NCBI GenBank assembly: GCA_039621445.1
Contig: CP154957.1
Span: forward strand, 40,698,011-40,762,010
DNA: 64,000 nt
Reading direction: 5' to 3'
From: Euglena gracilis
Taxonomy: Eukaryota > Euglenida > Euglenophyceae > Euglenales
Shown here: positions 11,900 through 22,858 of the stretch, one piece after another
How positions within the stretch are numbered: position 1 is the stretch's first letter
Layout: every line of letters begins with the position of its first letter
Notes under the pieces: generated by a model
Database searches by the model: none
The model's input: only the letters and a program-made list of their open reading frames with translations
Told to the model about the DNA's origin: nothing
Program-made: the position numbers and the translations under genes

Positions 11900-12700
11900 A
11901 CCCACCTGTGCCGTTCCAGTAGGGACCGTGGCCGTAGACGCGGGACAGCTTGACCTTGGCCAGCTGGTCCTCGGTGTAGACTGGCGGCGGGCGTGGGTGG
12001 TGCACACAAGCTGCACGTCGGCGTGGGTATGGAGGCCGTGGTGGAGGAGGTCGCGGAGCATGCGGTTGCTCATGGTGCGCTTCTCCGCGTCGGGGGCGAA
12101 ACAGGGCAGGCGCTCCCAGTCCGCGGAGGTGCTGTGGGCCTGGCGCTCCTCGGTGGAGGGGATGAGGACAAAATAGTGTCCGATGGGAATGTTGCTGTTC
12201 CGTGGGGTCGAAGCGGACCACTCAGTTGTCGAGGAGGCGCTGGAGGTTGGGGGGATAACGTGACAGGCAGTCCCAGAGGCTGGTGCCGAAGCGGCCGATT
12301 CGGGCAAGCTCCTTGTAGAGCATGTGCCACGCATCGGAGGCGATGCCAACGGGGCGGAAGGGTTCGCGTGGGTGGCGGAGGGTGTGTAGCTTGAGCAGGT
12401 GGTGGATGTCTGGGATGGCGACCCACACAACTTTCTTGGTGCGGAGCTGCTTGCAGTGGCCGTTGAAGCTGCACGCGGTGGTGGTGGGGTCCCAGGCGAG
12501 GACGCTGTAGTGGTAGAGGAACCGTCAGTACGCCCATCTGGCCGTTGCCGAGGGCGCGGGTGGTTTTGGTTTCGTACTGACCGATTGTTCCGTCCCGGAG
12601 CCGGTAGTAGGTGTTGGGAAGCAGCACCACGGCACAGTTGCCGATTGAAAATATTTTTGTACAGGCCCGATATTGTGCATGCCGGACCAAAAAAGGACCA
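11900..12700 (-). pseudogene. Frameshifted coding remnant in the family H element
   Basis: On the minus strand, pieces of good protein-like sequence occur in three frames: VVLLPNTYYRLRDGTIGQYE (about 12600), WVAIPDIHHLLKLHTLRHPR and WHMLYKELARIGRFGTSLWD (about 12420-12250), then IPIGHYFVLIPS and ERTMSNRMLRDLLHHGL (about 12200-12040), then QLAKVKLSRVYGHGPYWNG (about 11960-11910). Its GC content is much higher than its surroundings. At least two frameshifts separate the pieces. I do not recognise the family. It may be transposase or captured host sequence; the family A insertion truncates its 3-prime end. Confidence 0.5.
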
Positions 12701-13919
12701 CAAAAAAACCCAAAATTGACCACGAAAAGCCCCCAAAAGCAACTAAAATGGCTTCAAATAACCTAAAATTGCCCAAAAACGCCAGCAATGTCCACAAAAA
12801 ATTGTGAAAAAATAGCCCAAAATCACCGAAATGGTGCAAAATGGCCAAAATGCCATAAAATGTGCTCATATTGATGACCCAAATTAGCCTAATATTTGCC
12901 AAATCAGTGCAAAATAGCCCCAAAATAGCCCCAAAATTGATCAAAATGGCCGAGATGGGTAATACTGGAGATTTGTGGAGAAATTATCCCAAAAATGAGT
13001 TTAATTCTTCAAAATATACAAAAAAAAAATGCCAGTGTCGCCCCTGTCAACAAAATTTTCTGAAATGTCATCAAAACCTTCAGCTTTGGCCCAAATAACC
13101 CATTCGGAGGTGGTTCTTTGAGCAGCATGTGTTGCAGGGCCAGGCATGACGGCAGGAAAAGAGAGGCTGTACACAGACAAGAATCAGTCGCACTGGAAAT
13201 TGCCCCTCAGGGAAAAAAAAACTGTTAGGCAAAAAAAAAACTCGAAAAAGAATTGCAACAAATTTTTTCTCATTTTCGGCCATTTTCGGCCATTTTCGGC
13301 CATTTTCGGGACCCCCACCTATAGAGCCCAAATTTTCATTTTCGGCCATTTTCGGCCATTTTTACTATAGGTGCTTGGTCTGGACCCCATGTCCACAGGG
13401 GGAGGGTTGGTCCGATTTCCCTGTACAAAACACGCTCAGTCAATTCCCTGCTCATACCCCTTCCCCCATACATCTCTTTAAGGACCCTGGGGGGATTGCT
13501 GGCCTTGGGTTAGAAATTTGGGCTGTCCAGAAAATTTGAGCGGGGCTGGGCGGGCTTGGCCGGGTCGGGCCGCCCTGACTGCCATGAGCCCAAAACTTCT
13601 GCTGCAGCATGGCACCATCACGCACGTAAAGAGCTCAGCACTACACAAAACCTGGTTAGAAGGTGGGGGGGTATAAATGGGGGGAGTGGCTCATGCCAAT
13701 GACAACAACAATACCCACACCAACAACCTACAATAATCCTCAATGAAAAACACCTGTAAATTTAAGTAACATTTTTGGGGGACATTCAGGAGGTCAAAAC
13801 AGAAAAAATATATTTTACTTACACTCAAAAAAGCTATAAAAATTACAAAGATCGTGGTCCAAAGAGGGAGGTGTTCCTCGAATGAGAACTTTGGGGGGAC
13901 AAAAATATGTAGCAGGAGG

Positions 13920-14489
13920 CATTGGTGGAGGAAAGACGTCGACACCGTTCAGCGCTAGACGATGCAATGCAGTCTCTCCGGCGTGTGTCCAGGCCAGGCT
14001 TTTGCTTAAAGACCCTGGGGGGGGGGGCCAGCCAATCGGCTAGACACTGGAAAAAATGGACTAGACTGGAGTTAGACCCGGGGGGGGGGGGGGTCCGGGG
14101 GGGCCCCCCAACTGGAAAAATTTTTTCCTCCGGCGCTGCATGCCGAGGTGGAAATGAGGTTTTTAATAATTTTTTGGCTGATTTTGTTCCAAAAATTCCC
14201 AAAAATGGCCAAAAACGGGCATTTTTGGCCATTTTGGGGGGTCCCAAAAAAAATCCGGCGTTTCGCACCGGTCACTGGAAAAAAATTTTCCACTAGCTAG
14301 CCCTGCTAGCAGACCCCCTGGGAGGGGGTCTGCTAGAAATCCCACTAACCAAATTTGGACTAGCTGCAGCCCAGCCCACCCCCCGGGGGGGTACTGCAAT
14401 CCCTTAAGCAAAAGCCTGGTCCGGGCGTTGACGTCTGCGCCACCATCAATGAGCAACGTCAGCACAGAGGGGTCCCCCTTGCGGCAGGC
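13920..14489 (-). pseudogene. Ankyrin-repeat exon split by a transposon
   Basis: After acceptor tctttttccctag-type sequence (tgctttcttttccctag) the frame reads ACRKGDPSVLTLLIDGGADV, the second helix and turn of an ankyrin repeat. A 424-bp element (13995-14418) then interrupts it. Removing the element and one 8-bp duplication restores NARTHAGETALHRLALNG, the start of the next repeat. Ankyrin repeats mediate protein binding. No donor is clear downstream, and an upstream TPLHLA-type half-repeat was not found, so the gene is broken or only partly visible. It could be a downstream part of the 21-62-kb gene or a separate gene. Confidence 0.6.
13995..14418. mobile_element. CAGG-type hAT-like element, family J (copy 1)
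   Basis: 424 bp with inverted ends CAGGCTTTTGCTTAA / TTAAGCAAAAGCCTG. Flanks gtccaggc and gtccgggc match at 7 of 8 bases, the 8-bp duplication typical of hAT elements. Inside are an actagctagc-rich segment and GGCGC hairpins around 14120 and 14260, but no transposase. It interrupts an ankyrin reading frame. Confidence 0.85.
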
Positions 14490-15173
14490 CTAGGGAAAAG
14501 AAAGCAGAAAAAGAAGCTCTCATGCGAAACAAAAAAAAACCAAACAATTGCCCGTTTCAAAACGGTGAACATACAGAAACACTTAGCACCCCTTGTTGTT
14601 GACATGCCACTGTTCCACAGCGCCAATGTTCCAGGAAAATGCTGTTGACACAACAACAGGGGGGAGGAGGTAGGTTCGCTACTCAGACCTGGAAAGAAAT
14701 CTTGGCGATGATGAGAGACCGGGGAAGCAAAAACTCTGATGGCCATAAAAAGCCAGAATTGGAGGTGATACTGTTATTTCTTGGATTAATAGCGCTCATT
14801 TTCTGATTGTTCACCCATTTATTGAGCCCCCACCCCCCTGTTTGTCACCCCCTTAATTGCTGATTGTCTCGAAAGCTGACATTTAGGTGGTGGGCCGCTG
14901 AGCTCTTATCCCTTCATGGGTAAGAGGACAGCTTACCCCTGGGCAAAAGCGAGGTCGAACCACCCCGCCCCCCCCCACCCGGGTCGGGGCCACCTCGGGA
15001 ACTGGCAGATAACCACCATGATCCTGGCTCCGTTCCCGGAATTTTTTTCAGTTGGCCCAAAACAGCACGGCAGGCTGGCGACCTAGCCGTTTTCGGCTGT
15101 TTTTGGGGTCAGAAAATCGATTTTTTTCTGAAATTTCTCAATAATGGTGGGGAATGAAAAGAAATGTCTGGGG

Positions 15174-15579
15174 CAGGCATTTGCTTAAGGACCCGGGGGG
15201 GGGGGGGGTACTGGCTAGCCAATCGGCTAGACACTGGAAAAAATGGACCAGCTAGAACCCCCCGGACTGGAAAAAAAATTTTCCCCCGGCGCTGCGCGCC
15301 GGAGGAAAAATGAGGTTTTTAATAGGTTTTTGGCTGATTTTGTTCCAAAAATTCCCAAAAATGGCCAAAAACGGGCATTTTTGGCCATTTTGGGGGGTCC
15401 CAAAAAAAATTTTCGGCGCTTCGCGCCGGTCACTGGGAAAAAAATCTTCCACTAGCTAGCCCTGCTAGCAGACCCCCCCGGGGGGGGGGTCTGCTAGATA
15501 TCCCACTAGCCAAATTTGGACTAGCTGCAGTCCAGCCCCCCCCAGGGGGGGGTACTGCAATCCCTTAAGCAAATGCCTG
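15174..15579. mobile_element. CAGG-type hAT-like element, family J (copy 2)
   Basis: 406 bp, clearly homologous to 13995-14418 along its whole length (chewed only in the C/G runs). Ends are CAGGCATTTGCTTAAG / CTTAAGCAAATGCCTG. Flanks gtctgggg and atctgggg match at 7 of 8. Hairpins GGCGCTGCGCGCC at about 15287 and CGGCGCTTCGCGCCG at about 15413. Confidence 0.88.
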
Positions 15580-16432
15580 ATCTGGGGACATAAATTGAAG
15601 CCCTTTTTTTGATTTTTTTGCGCAGTTTTTTTGTGTGTCAAGCACCAAACCATTAAAAAAAACTGTGCCATCAAAACTGAGGGAAATAGGGGGCTTTTGG
15701 GTTATTATTGGTTATTATTGGTGCACAGCCCCGGAAGAAAATTCTTTGCTATTTTTGGAAGATGCCAAAGAGAGGGTGGGGGGTCCAGACCCTACTCCGC
15801 CTCTTAAATTCTTTACCTTACTCCGCCCCAGGGGAGGTGGTCGGCCACCCCCACCGACCACCTACCACCCACCGACAGGCTTCCCATCTATCCCTGCCAC
15901 CCCGGGGGAGGGAAGGGGTTCCAAACCAACCGGCCCGGGGCGGAAACACCCGCGGGAGACCCCAAAAAATGGGGCTGTATTTCCCCAAAAAAATTTTCAG
16001 CGCTTCGCTCCAAAACCCATACCCGGGCGTCTGGCCTGGGACCCCCCCCTTCCGAGTTAAAAAAGAAGAAGAAGAAGAAGAAGAAGAAGCCTGGTCCAAC
16101 CCCCCTACCCACCAGGGTGGGTGTGGGAGCCAGGTCTCTCTGTGCCATTGGCTAAGACATGGGGAAAGGGAAGAAACCTTGATCAGCGGGGTGCGACCCT
16201 TCGTGTCGGGTGAAACAGCATCGGCCTCAAGCCTTCACAAATCAGGGTACCTTGCTTCAAAAGGGCAATTATTCATCAGTCCAGTTGCGTTCCTCCCCCT
16301 CTTTTCTTGATGACAGGATTGTCCATTATAATGAAAGTGTACTGATGGAGTTTCCTGCAGAATCTTGGAAAAGAGTCGCTTACCGGGGTAAAAGTGTTGC
16401 ATGAGCGGGGAGGAGGGAGCAGGCGGTCTGGA

Positions 16433-16492
16433 CTCACCTCTGCCATCGGTGCCAGGGGCTCCAAAAATTTCAATTTTTAAGGGAAATTTGCC
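16433..16492 (-). CDS. Candidate short exon with consensus donor
   Basis: The frame KFPLKIEIFGAPGTDGR ends at a textbook donor, CAGAG|GTGAGTCC. The acceptor (ccgacccag) has a weak pyrimidine tract and abuts CAGG-type transposon sequence at about 16495, so the exon may have been cut by an insertion. Another open, exon-like stretch follows on the same strand at about 16345-16250, but its phase does not fit. Function unknown. Confidence 0.3.
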
Positions 16493-16890
16493 TGGGTCGG
16501 CAGGCTCCGGGGTCCAGAACCCCCACCCCCCCCGGGGAGTGTGCCTGCTATGGGCAGGCACTCCATGGCGCGAGGCACCCCCCCCCCAGGGTTGATAAAT
16601 AGAAGCCTGGGTCAGACCACCCCCTTCCCCCCTTCTGACCGGGGGGGGGGGGCTCCCCCGGAAGCCAAAATAAATTTATCCAGCTGCCGGAGAACATGGA
16701 ATTTGGTGTACGCTTTTGCCGATTCTTCAAAAAAAAAAGCGTGCAAAAACACAATTTTCGGGCTTTTGTCAAGGCCAAAAATTTTATCCGGCGCTTGCAC
16801 TGGACATTTTTTTTTTGCGCACGGGGGGTTATCAACTACACTACCCACACCAGACCACCCCATGGGGTGCCTCTCTCCGTGCCCTCTCCC

Positions 16891-17083
16891 CAGGGATAGA
16901 TGGGAAGTCTTTAGGGGGGGATCAGACCCCCCCTCCTGACACAGAAAGGGGGGTCCAACCCCCTCCTACCGAAACTGAGGGGCGCCTGGAAAATTTCGGT
17001 TTTGTGGACAGGCAAACGGCCGGAAATCTGACCCCCCTGCCACCTAACCTCAAACCCGAAGGGCTTCCCATCTACCCGTCCTG
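16891..17083. mobile_element. Small family M element
   Basis: 193 bp with ends CAGGGATAGATGGGAAGTC / GGCTTCCCATCTACCCGTCCTG. Flanks cctctccc and cctatccc match at 7 of 8. Isolated right-end fragments of this family are at about 15875-15898, 24726-24742 and 26250-26270. Confidence 0.8.
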
Positions 17084-17473
17084 CCTATCCCCCTGCCTGC
17101 CCTAACACCAACCCCCCCCCCCGGGGGTGCGCACTTCCTTGAAGAAGCCTGGTCTGATCTGACCCCCCCCCTCCGCACAAAACCAACGCTCGCTTGGTGC
17201 CCTGCTGGAGGTGGGGGAAGAGTCTCATTTGGAGGCTGGAAAAACCGGAGTGGCTGGAAAAAAGCTCCTGGACAAATGGGGGGGAAAAATTGAACAAAAC
17301 CAAAACACCTGAAACAAGCTTTGGCATAATTGGCACACCATGGTGTGCCCTCGGGGTCCGGGCTGGAAAAATTTTCGGGAGCCAAAAAAACACTGAAGGC
17401 TTTGTGGCCTTTTTGGGGACCCCCCCCACAATGCAGGGAATGGTGCGTATACACAGTTGGGGGTCAAATTCTT

Positions 17474-17835
17474 ATCCGTAATTATCCGTAGTTATCCGTC
17501 GTTGTCTGAGTTGCAAAAACACCTACATTGACTGGGCCAACCATCCAAAAAAGGTTGAAATATAATCAGAGAAATCAGATTGAGTGTAATAACACCTCTG
17601 AAACGTCCAAAAAACCACAATCAAAGAGAACATGGCGTGCATTCAATACATATAAGTACACTGATGTGTGATGACCCCTCCCTCCTCCCCCTCGGTATGT
17701 AGTCCCTGTCAGCCATGCCAGACCTCATATGCGCAGTTATCCGTAATTATCTGTAGTTATCCGAAATTAATTGTAATCATCCGCATTTTTTGGGGTTTCG
17801 GGCTTATCCGTTGTTATCCATAGTTATCTATAGTC
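17474..17835. repeat. Clusters of TTATCCGTA/TTATCCGTAG repeats
   Basis: About 5 copies lie at 17474-17510 and 7 to 8 at 17735-17835 in the same orientation, spaced 11-13 bp apart. A similar but different cluster (gattatccgtgattgtcc...gattattcgtgattattt) lies at 33640-33735. No gene nearby on either strand. Confidence 0.7.
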
Positions 17836-18019
17836 ATCTGCTTCAGGATTAATTGGCCTTGGGGGGTCCTGGATCTCGGTCAAAGGGCCAATAACAGGGG
17901 GGGGGGATAAATCATCAACAAAGAAGAACATCCAAAAACCTTCCTTCATCCAGCAAAAAAAATATTGCTTAACCAATCAACGTCACTTCATATGAATGCA
18001 AATTAGTCCATCCATTAAC

Positions 18020-18087
18020 CCCTGTTGAATGCAGCAAAAGCTTGTGCGGCCCCTTTCCTCAGCAGCTCCTGCACTCGAGCAGGTAAC
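18020..18087 (-). CDS. Candidate short exon
   Basis: After acceptor ccagtgtggacag the frame reads LPARVQELLRKGAAQAFAAF, then Asn-Arg and a donor AACAGGG|GTTAAT. The leftover G would fit the first two bases of the candidate exon at 16492-16433. The helical, Leu/Ala-rich sequence is plausible coding sequence, but the evidence is short. Confidence 0.3.
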
Positions 18088-18342
18088 CTGTCCACACTGG
18101 GGACAGGCCACAATCCAGTGCCCCCAACGCAGAATGGGCAAAACTGTACATGCACAAATAATCACAGAGCAATATTGGACGGTCATTGCTCTGGAAACAG
18201 GGGGGTGCCGACAATCAAGAGGGGAGTGGGGACGAACCCCCCCCTCCGGCAGCTTCAGCAACGACTGCTTCCTCATCCCTGCCTGCACCCTCACCATACA
18301 TTCACTAACCTTTCCAGAAGAGGTTCAAAAACACATTTTCAT

Positions 18343-19087
18343 CAGGGTTCTTCTTAAGTCCCCAGTGGCCCCCCCACCCCCATCCCAGCCCAGGACCCCT
18401 CAAAAATCGGGCCGTTTAAAGCAGGGGGGGGGGGAAATTGATATCGGAGGCCTTCGGAAAAATTGCGGGAAAATTGCGGAAAAATTGCGGAAATTGCGGA
18501 AAAATTGCGGAAAAATTGATATCGGGTATACACATTTCTGTCTGAGGGGACTTAGAAAATTTTCAATTGTGAGGTTCAGAACACCGCAACACCCACGTCG
18601 ATGCAGGCGAGCACAAATCAACACGCTTGATGTTCTTTGCACAGGTGGGACGCACCCAATTCTGTAACCAGTGGTGCACCTGTGAGAAAAATTGGTAAAC
18701 TGGGGGAAAAAAACAACAAAACACAATAGCACACCTGTTGATCCATTTGAAGAATGGCTTGAACTCATTGCATCTTCCATCTTCGGTGGTGGGAAAAAAA
18801 TTCTGCGGAAAAAAAATGGGAAAAAATTGCGGAAAAATTGCGGAAATTGCGGAAAAATTGCGGAAAATTGCGGAAAATTGCGGAAATTGCGGAAAATTGC
18901 GGAAATTGCGGAAAAATTGCGGATATCAATTTCCCCCCCCCCTGAATTTAAAGCCATTTCCCAAAAAATTTTCCGCACTTCGCGCCGAAACCCATACCTG
19001 GGCCTCTGGCCCGGGACCCCCTCCCCCGGGTCCAGCCCCAGATCCACCAACCCGGGGGGGGGGTCTTCTGAATTAAGAAGATGCCTG
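18343..19087. mobile_element. Family B element carrying a nested CAGGGG element
   Basis: Ends CAGGGTTCTTCTTAAG / GAATTAAGAAGATGCCTG; flanks attttcat and attcgcat match at 6 of 8. Internal sequence matches other B copies (aaaatcgggcc...ttaaag...cggc hairpin...acctgggcctctggc) but is split at 18422-18944 by another element. Confidence 0.8.
18422..18944. mobile_element. Family D element (CAGGGG ends, TTGCGGAAA iterons), nested
   Basis: 523 bp with ends CAGGGGGGGGGGG-AAATTGATATC and its inverse. The first and last ~100 bp are arrays of (A)AATTGCGGAA iterons. The target tttaaag is repeated on both sides (offset by two bases on the right), and the uninterrupted target is kept in the B copies at 9.1, 48.9 and 56.2 kb. 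The middle has a short minus-strand open frame that I do not recognise. Confidence 0.85.
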
Positions 19088-19099
19088 ATTCGCATCGCC

Positions 19100-20480
19100 A
19101 AATTAAACATCAATCAATGCTGGAAAAAAAAGCAGAAAATAACCTGACCAGGGGGGATGGCTAACCATTTGAGGGTCACAAAAGTCTTGGTCTGGTGCTG
19201 AGCGGGGGGGGGGGATCTTTGCCCCAAAACAAAAACCTCGCAAAACATAATATAAAAAGTTGGATTTTTGGCAAACTTTCTTTGAAAAGAGTATATAGAA
19301 ATTTCCAAGAACATTTCACCTGTTTTTTGGGTGGGCTGACATCAAAGACCCACAGCAGGGCGGAGGGTGGACTTCCTCAAGTGGTTAAAAAAGGGGGGCA
19401 CCTGATAAACCTGATATGTGGTCACTCTGTTTGGAAAAACAAGCTCTTGGAAGGCAAAAGCCCCAAAAGAAACAGGGGGGAAAAACTGGTTTCCAAAAAA
19501 AGTGGTATGAAAAAAATTGACGGAACAAAATTTTACCAAAAATCTCCGTGCTGTTTTGGCCGAGCCCGCCAAATTTTTCCACCTTGTTTTCGGAAAATTT
19601 TCCGAATTTTCCTCCATTTTTCTATGGATTTCATTCAAGAAACCTGCTCTGGTCTTTGATTGTCAGTTGCCTGTACTTTTCTTTCAGACCACAGGCAACA
19701 ATTTCTAAGAGATGACGAAGAAAGCGTCGCCACTAAACATGTAGAGAAGCTTGAGAGTTCATCATTTGGTGATGAGCTTCAGGTTTGGGCCGTGTGGTGA
19801 GGCTTCCAATGAGTGGTGTCATATGAGATTCAAATTCCTTTGTGTTTTTTTTAAAAAAAAAACACAGTGTGCCAATTTTTTCCAAATGTTTTTTCACAAA
19901 AAATACTGCCAAATACTTCCGGACCATTTTGGCCAAGCCGCCATATTTTCCCGTCCCCAATTTTCTCACCTCCAATTTTTTGGCACCAAATCCCCCCCCC
20001 CCTATAACCCATCAATCTGCCAGACAAACATCATTTACTTTTCATCCTTCAACTGGACAGTTGTATTCTCTAACTTTTTCTTTGATCTGTTCCCAACAAA
20101 AAGCATTGCAAAACGCCTTTCAACCCAGAACAAGAGTCATGTTAATCACACTTGCAGAACATGAAAAGGGGGGGGGAAATGGGGCCTGAGAAGGTTGCAC
20201 AAGGATGTCGTGCAATAATATGGTTGCCTGGGATGGAGAGTCAATATGGAGGGGAAAACGTCGTTGAACTCAAAACAAATTGAAAGAACCATTTTGGACA
20301 CAACCATTTTGTGACAAACCACGACAAATAAAAAATCATATCCAACCCAAACACCAGAATAACTTTATTCCCAGTGTGGATCCATCTCAGAGACTTGAAA
20401 CTGGGAGGGCGCCACAATACAGCCCTTGGCAAGGGGGGTCTGGGTCGGCTGTATTGTTCCCTTTTTTTTCCCAGGGGAAG
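19100..20480. other. AT-rich unique sequence without a recognisable gene
   Basis: It holds short open frames rich in Phe/Lys that start or end in homopolymers. None has a known motif or paired splice signals. 20500-20765 is a transposon right part ending cggcttaagcaaacccctg. Confidence 0.4.
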
Positions 20481-20860
20481 GACTGTTAACTCAAATTTTT
20501 CGTTCGATGTCGAAGGAAGTTTTTTTTGCAAGTGTTGTGGTGGGTGGGGGGTCGACACCCCCCTTGAAAGAGTCGACTCTCCCCATTTTCTGGCACATGC
20601 CGGAAAAATATTTGGAACTTGCTAAGGAGGGGGTGTGGGGGGTCCAGACACCCCCTCCCAACACCTTGGGGGGTCCGGACCCACCTACCACCTTGCCCCC
20701 CAGGGGGCCGGGGGGGGGGGGAGGGGGCGAGGGATAGGTCCCCCTTCGGCTTAAGCAAACCCCTGCCCCGGAGTCCCCAGGGAGACTCCCTCGAGGCTCC
20801 CTGGAATCAAACAATTCCTTCACGCAAGCACTGCAGGATTGCATTGAACTTGGACTTATC

Positions 20861-20988
20861 TTAGGGGCACAGCACACGGGCTGAGATGCTGAAATCCAAG
20901 GCATTTTTGACCTTTGGAACAAGGAGCAGTTGGGCATTGCTGAAAAGTGTGAAACGCGCCCAGAATTCAAGCAACCCCTTGGGCTGAT
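20861..20988 (-). CDS. Candidate exon F ending in TAA
   Basis: After acceptor ggtttaggtttgggcag the frame reads QPKGLLEFWARFTLFSNAQ and LLLVPKVKNALDF, up to a TAA at 20861. The same frame resumes past the stop with KSKFNAILQCLREGIV, so the stop is either the true end of the gene or a decay mutation. It needs one leftover base from the exon before, which the 21745 donor of exon E would supply. It looks like protein but belongs to no family I recognise. Confidence 0.4.
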
Positions 20989-21047
20989 CTGCCCAAACCT
21001 AAACCAAAGCAATGGGTTGCTTAAATATGGGGGGTCACCTCCGGGAT

Positions 21048-21289
21048 CAGGGGTTTTATAAGACGGGGGGGTCCCCCCACCCACCCACCCCCTGGGGGGG
21101 GGGGGCGGGGGGGGGCCAGAAAAAATGGTCGAAAAATCGCGGAAAGTGCTAAAAATAGCACTTTTTCGGCGTCTTCGGCGCCGAAAAGTATATCCCACCC
21201 CCATCCGGGGGGACCCCCCTGGGGGGGGGGGGCTTGGCCAGACCCACCCACCCTACCCCCCGGGGGTCCACAACTAAAAAAAACCGCTG
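21048..21289. mobile_element. Family B-related element with CAGGGG ends
   Basis: 242 bp from CAGGGGTTTTATAAGAC to CTAAAAAAAACCGCTG, with a perfect duplication tccgggat. Central hairpin ggcgtcttcggcgcc at about 21167. It ends just before exon F on the opposite side. Confidence 0.88.
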
Positions 21290-21760
21290 TCCGGGATATC
21301 TCACATTAACAACTTCAAAAAAATAACTTTTGATGATGATTATTTTTAAAAAAAAAATGCAAGCCCTCCTGCTCATCAGTAGGACAAAAGAAACCAATAG
21401 CTGAACCCATTCTGCAACCAAGAAAATGCCGTTCAATCAAACCAAGGCGGCCCCTGATGGGAAAAAAAACACATCCCAATACATTCAATGAAAAAAATCA
21501 TGCAAAAAAATGGACGAAAAAATGCCCACAGTTTGGCAAAAATGGGTCGACTTTGGGGGGAAAAGTGATTTCTGGCATCCTTGGACTACCGCCCATCAGC
21601 CAGAAATGCGCTTTTCGACTTTTTGATTTCTGACCCTGTTCGATCCCCGGATTGGCCGTTGGCCGTCCCGTCCCTTAGGGCGGTCTTCAAGGGGGAAAAA
21701 ACCTTCCCGTCCCTCATGGACTGCCCTGCAAATTACTGGGTCACCACATTGGAAACACAC

Positions 21761-22033
21761 CTTTGGGTTGACCCCAGGCGGGGCGTTGCCTGGGACGGGT
21801 TGAGATGCAAGGTTCGCCTGCCCAGCTCCGCCCACAGCATCAGAAGGTCCAGGGCCGCCGAGCCCATAAGCTCCAGGGCCCTTCGCCAACCCTGACTTGT
21901 TCAACAGATAATGGTCAGGCTGGTGGTCATCATCAAACTGGTACAGGGGCACATGCATTGGAGGTTCCAAAGTGTACTGTTCAGAGGCAACAACATTCTC
22001 GTAGGGCACATTTGCCAAACCAAATGGTCCCAC
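21761..22033 (-). CDS. Exon E: end of the domain plus Gly/Pro linker
   Basis: The acceptor is ttctgttctcttcag. The reading frame gives VGPFGLANVPYENVV, finishing the domain, then an acidic/His stretch (YQFDDDHQPDHYLL) and a Gly/Pro/Ala linker. Two donors are possible. CCCAAAG|GTGTGT at 21761 ends in phase 0. AATGTG|GTGACC at 21745 adds VCFQC and leaves one G, which fits the candidate exon at 20988-20861. Beyond about 21700 the open frame turns into low-complexity Arg-rich sequence and is probably intron. Confidence 0.8.
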
Positions 22034-22099
22034 CTGAAGAGAACAGAACAGCAGTGCCTTTGCGTTTCCACCCACCACCATCAGCATTGGTTCACGCCT

Positions 22100-22722
22100 G
22101 GCCTTTGCTTGGATAAAGATTGGCCATTTTGGGACTAGCGGGCCATTTTGCTAGCCATGAGAAAAAGCAACTGGACCAGGGCTGTACGGGAAAAACTTGG
22201 CGGGGGAGGGGCGACCCCCCACCCCACGCAAAAAAAGCTTTGGCGCTGAAGGAAAATCTTGACTGAAACATGGGCGCCCCTGGAAAATACGGGAAAGCCT
22301 GGGGTGGGTCAGATCCCCCCCACCAGGATGAGGGCGGGGGGTCAACCCCCTCTACCCACCACCCATGGGTTTCGGGGAGTTTCCCATACAATGCTGAGCT
22401 AGACTGCCCCCCCCCCCCGGTCCCCTTGGGAAAAAATCCCTCCAGCGCTGCTTCCTGGAAAAGGGTCAAAAAAGGCCCAACAACAAATACAGGTGGATTT
22501 TTTTTGGAACTGGTTTTTAAGGCCTTTTTGGCTGGTTGCGTTCCAAAAAAAATCACAAAATTGCGGGACAAAAAATTTACAGCGCTTCGCATTGGTTACT
22601 GAGAAAATTTTCACCAGCCAACCCTGCTGGCAGACCCGGAGAAATCCGCAGGGATTTCCACTAGCCAAATTTGGGCTGCAGTCGGGGGGGGGGGGGGATA
22701 CTCCAAACACTTAAGCAGAAAT
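22100..22722. mobile_element. Diverged family J element (approximate ends)
   Basis: The right part carries J hallmarks: a ttggctg-gttgcgttccaaaa stretch, agcgcttcgc hairpin remnant, ccactagccaaatttgggctgcagtc, a G-run and cacttaagcagaaatctg. The left end at about 22100 (cctttgcttgg) is only roughly placed and no duplication was identified. Confidence 0.5.
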
Positions 22723-22741
22723 CTGCAACCTGCTCCTCAAT

Positions 22742-22858
22742 TTAAAAACAGCCATCCAGAGCAATTTCACAGAAAATTTTCAAAAATTCCTTGACCATAT
22801 TAATGCCTGACATGAAACCCAAATAATGTAATGAGGATGCAATCTGGTGCCTTCTGTC
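22742..22858 (-). pseudogene. Exon-like open segment of unknown origin
   Basis: The acceptor cttgttttcgtcttcag is followed by an open frame (RRHQIASSLHYLGFMSGIN, then MVKEFLKIFCEIALDG) ending in TAA. It lies inside the D-E intron on the same strand. The D-to-E join is already continuous in the domain, so this is more likely a leftover of another gene or a transposon than a spliced exon. I see no known motif. Confidence 0.25.

Larger units (their letters stand above)
10776..13377. mobile_element. Family H element (CAAGCACCTATAG ends), 2.6 kb with decayed cargo
   Basis: Inverted ends CAAGCACCTATAGT / ACTATAGGTGCTTG with a perfect 8-bp duplication gtctggac. Near both ends are tandem (GGCCATTTTC) repeats (10802-10857, 13270-13360). 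Inside are the nested family A copy at 11541-11893 and a GC-rich decayed reading frame at 11900-12700. The CA-rich ends and 8-bp duplication place it with the other hAT-like elements. Confidence 0.88.

Noticed and set aside
13995-14418. Family J element as an introner (transposon-made intron)
   Set aside because: The insertion interrupts an exon but I find no GT-AG pair formed by the ends or the duplication that would splice it cleanly.
17474-17835. TTATCCGTA clusters as bacterial DnaA boxes and an origin
   Set aside because: The word only resembles the box, and nothing else in the window is bacterial.
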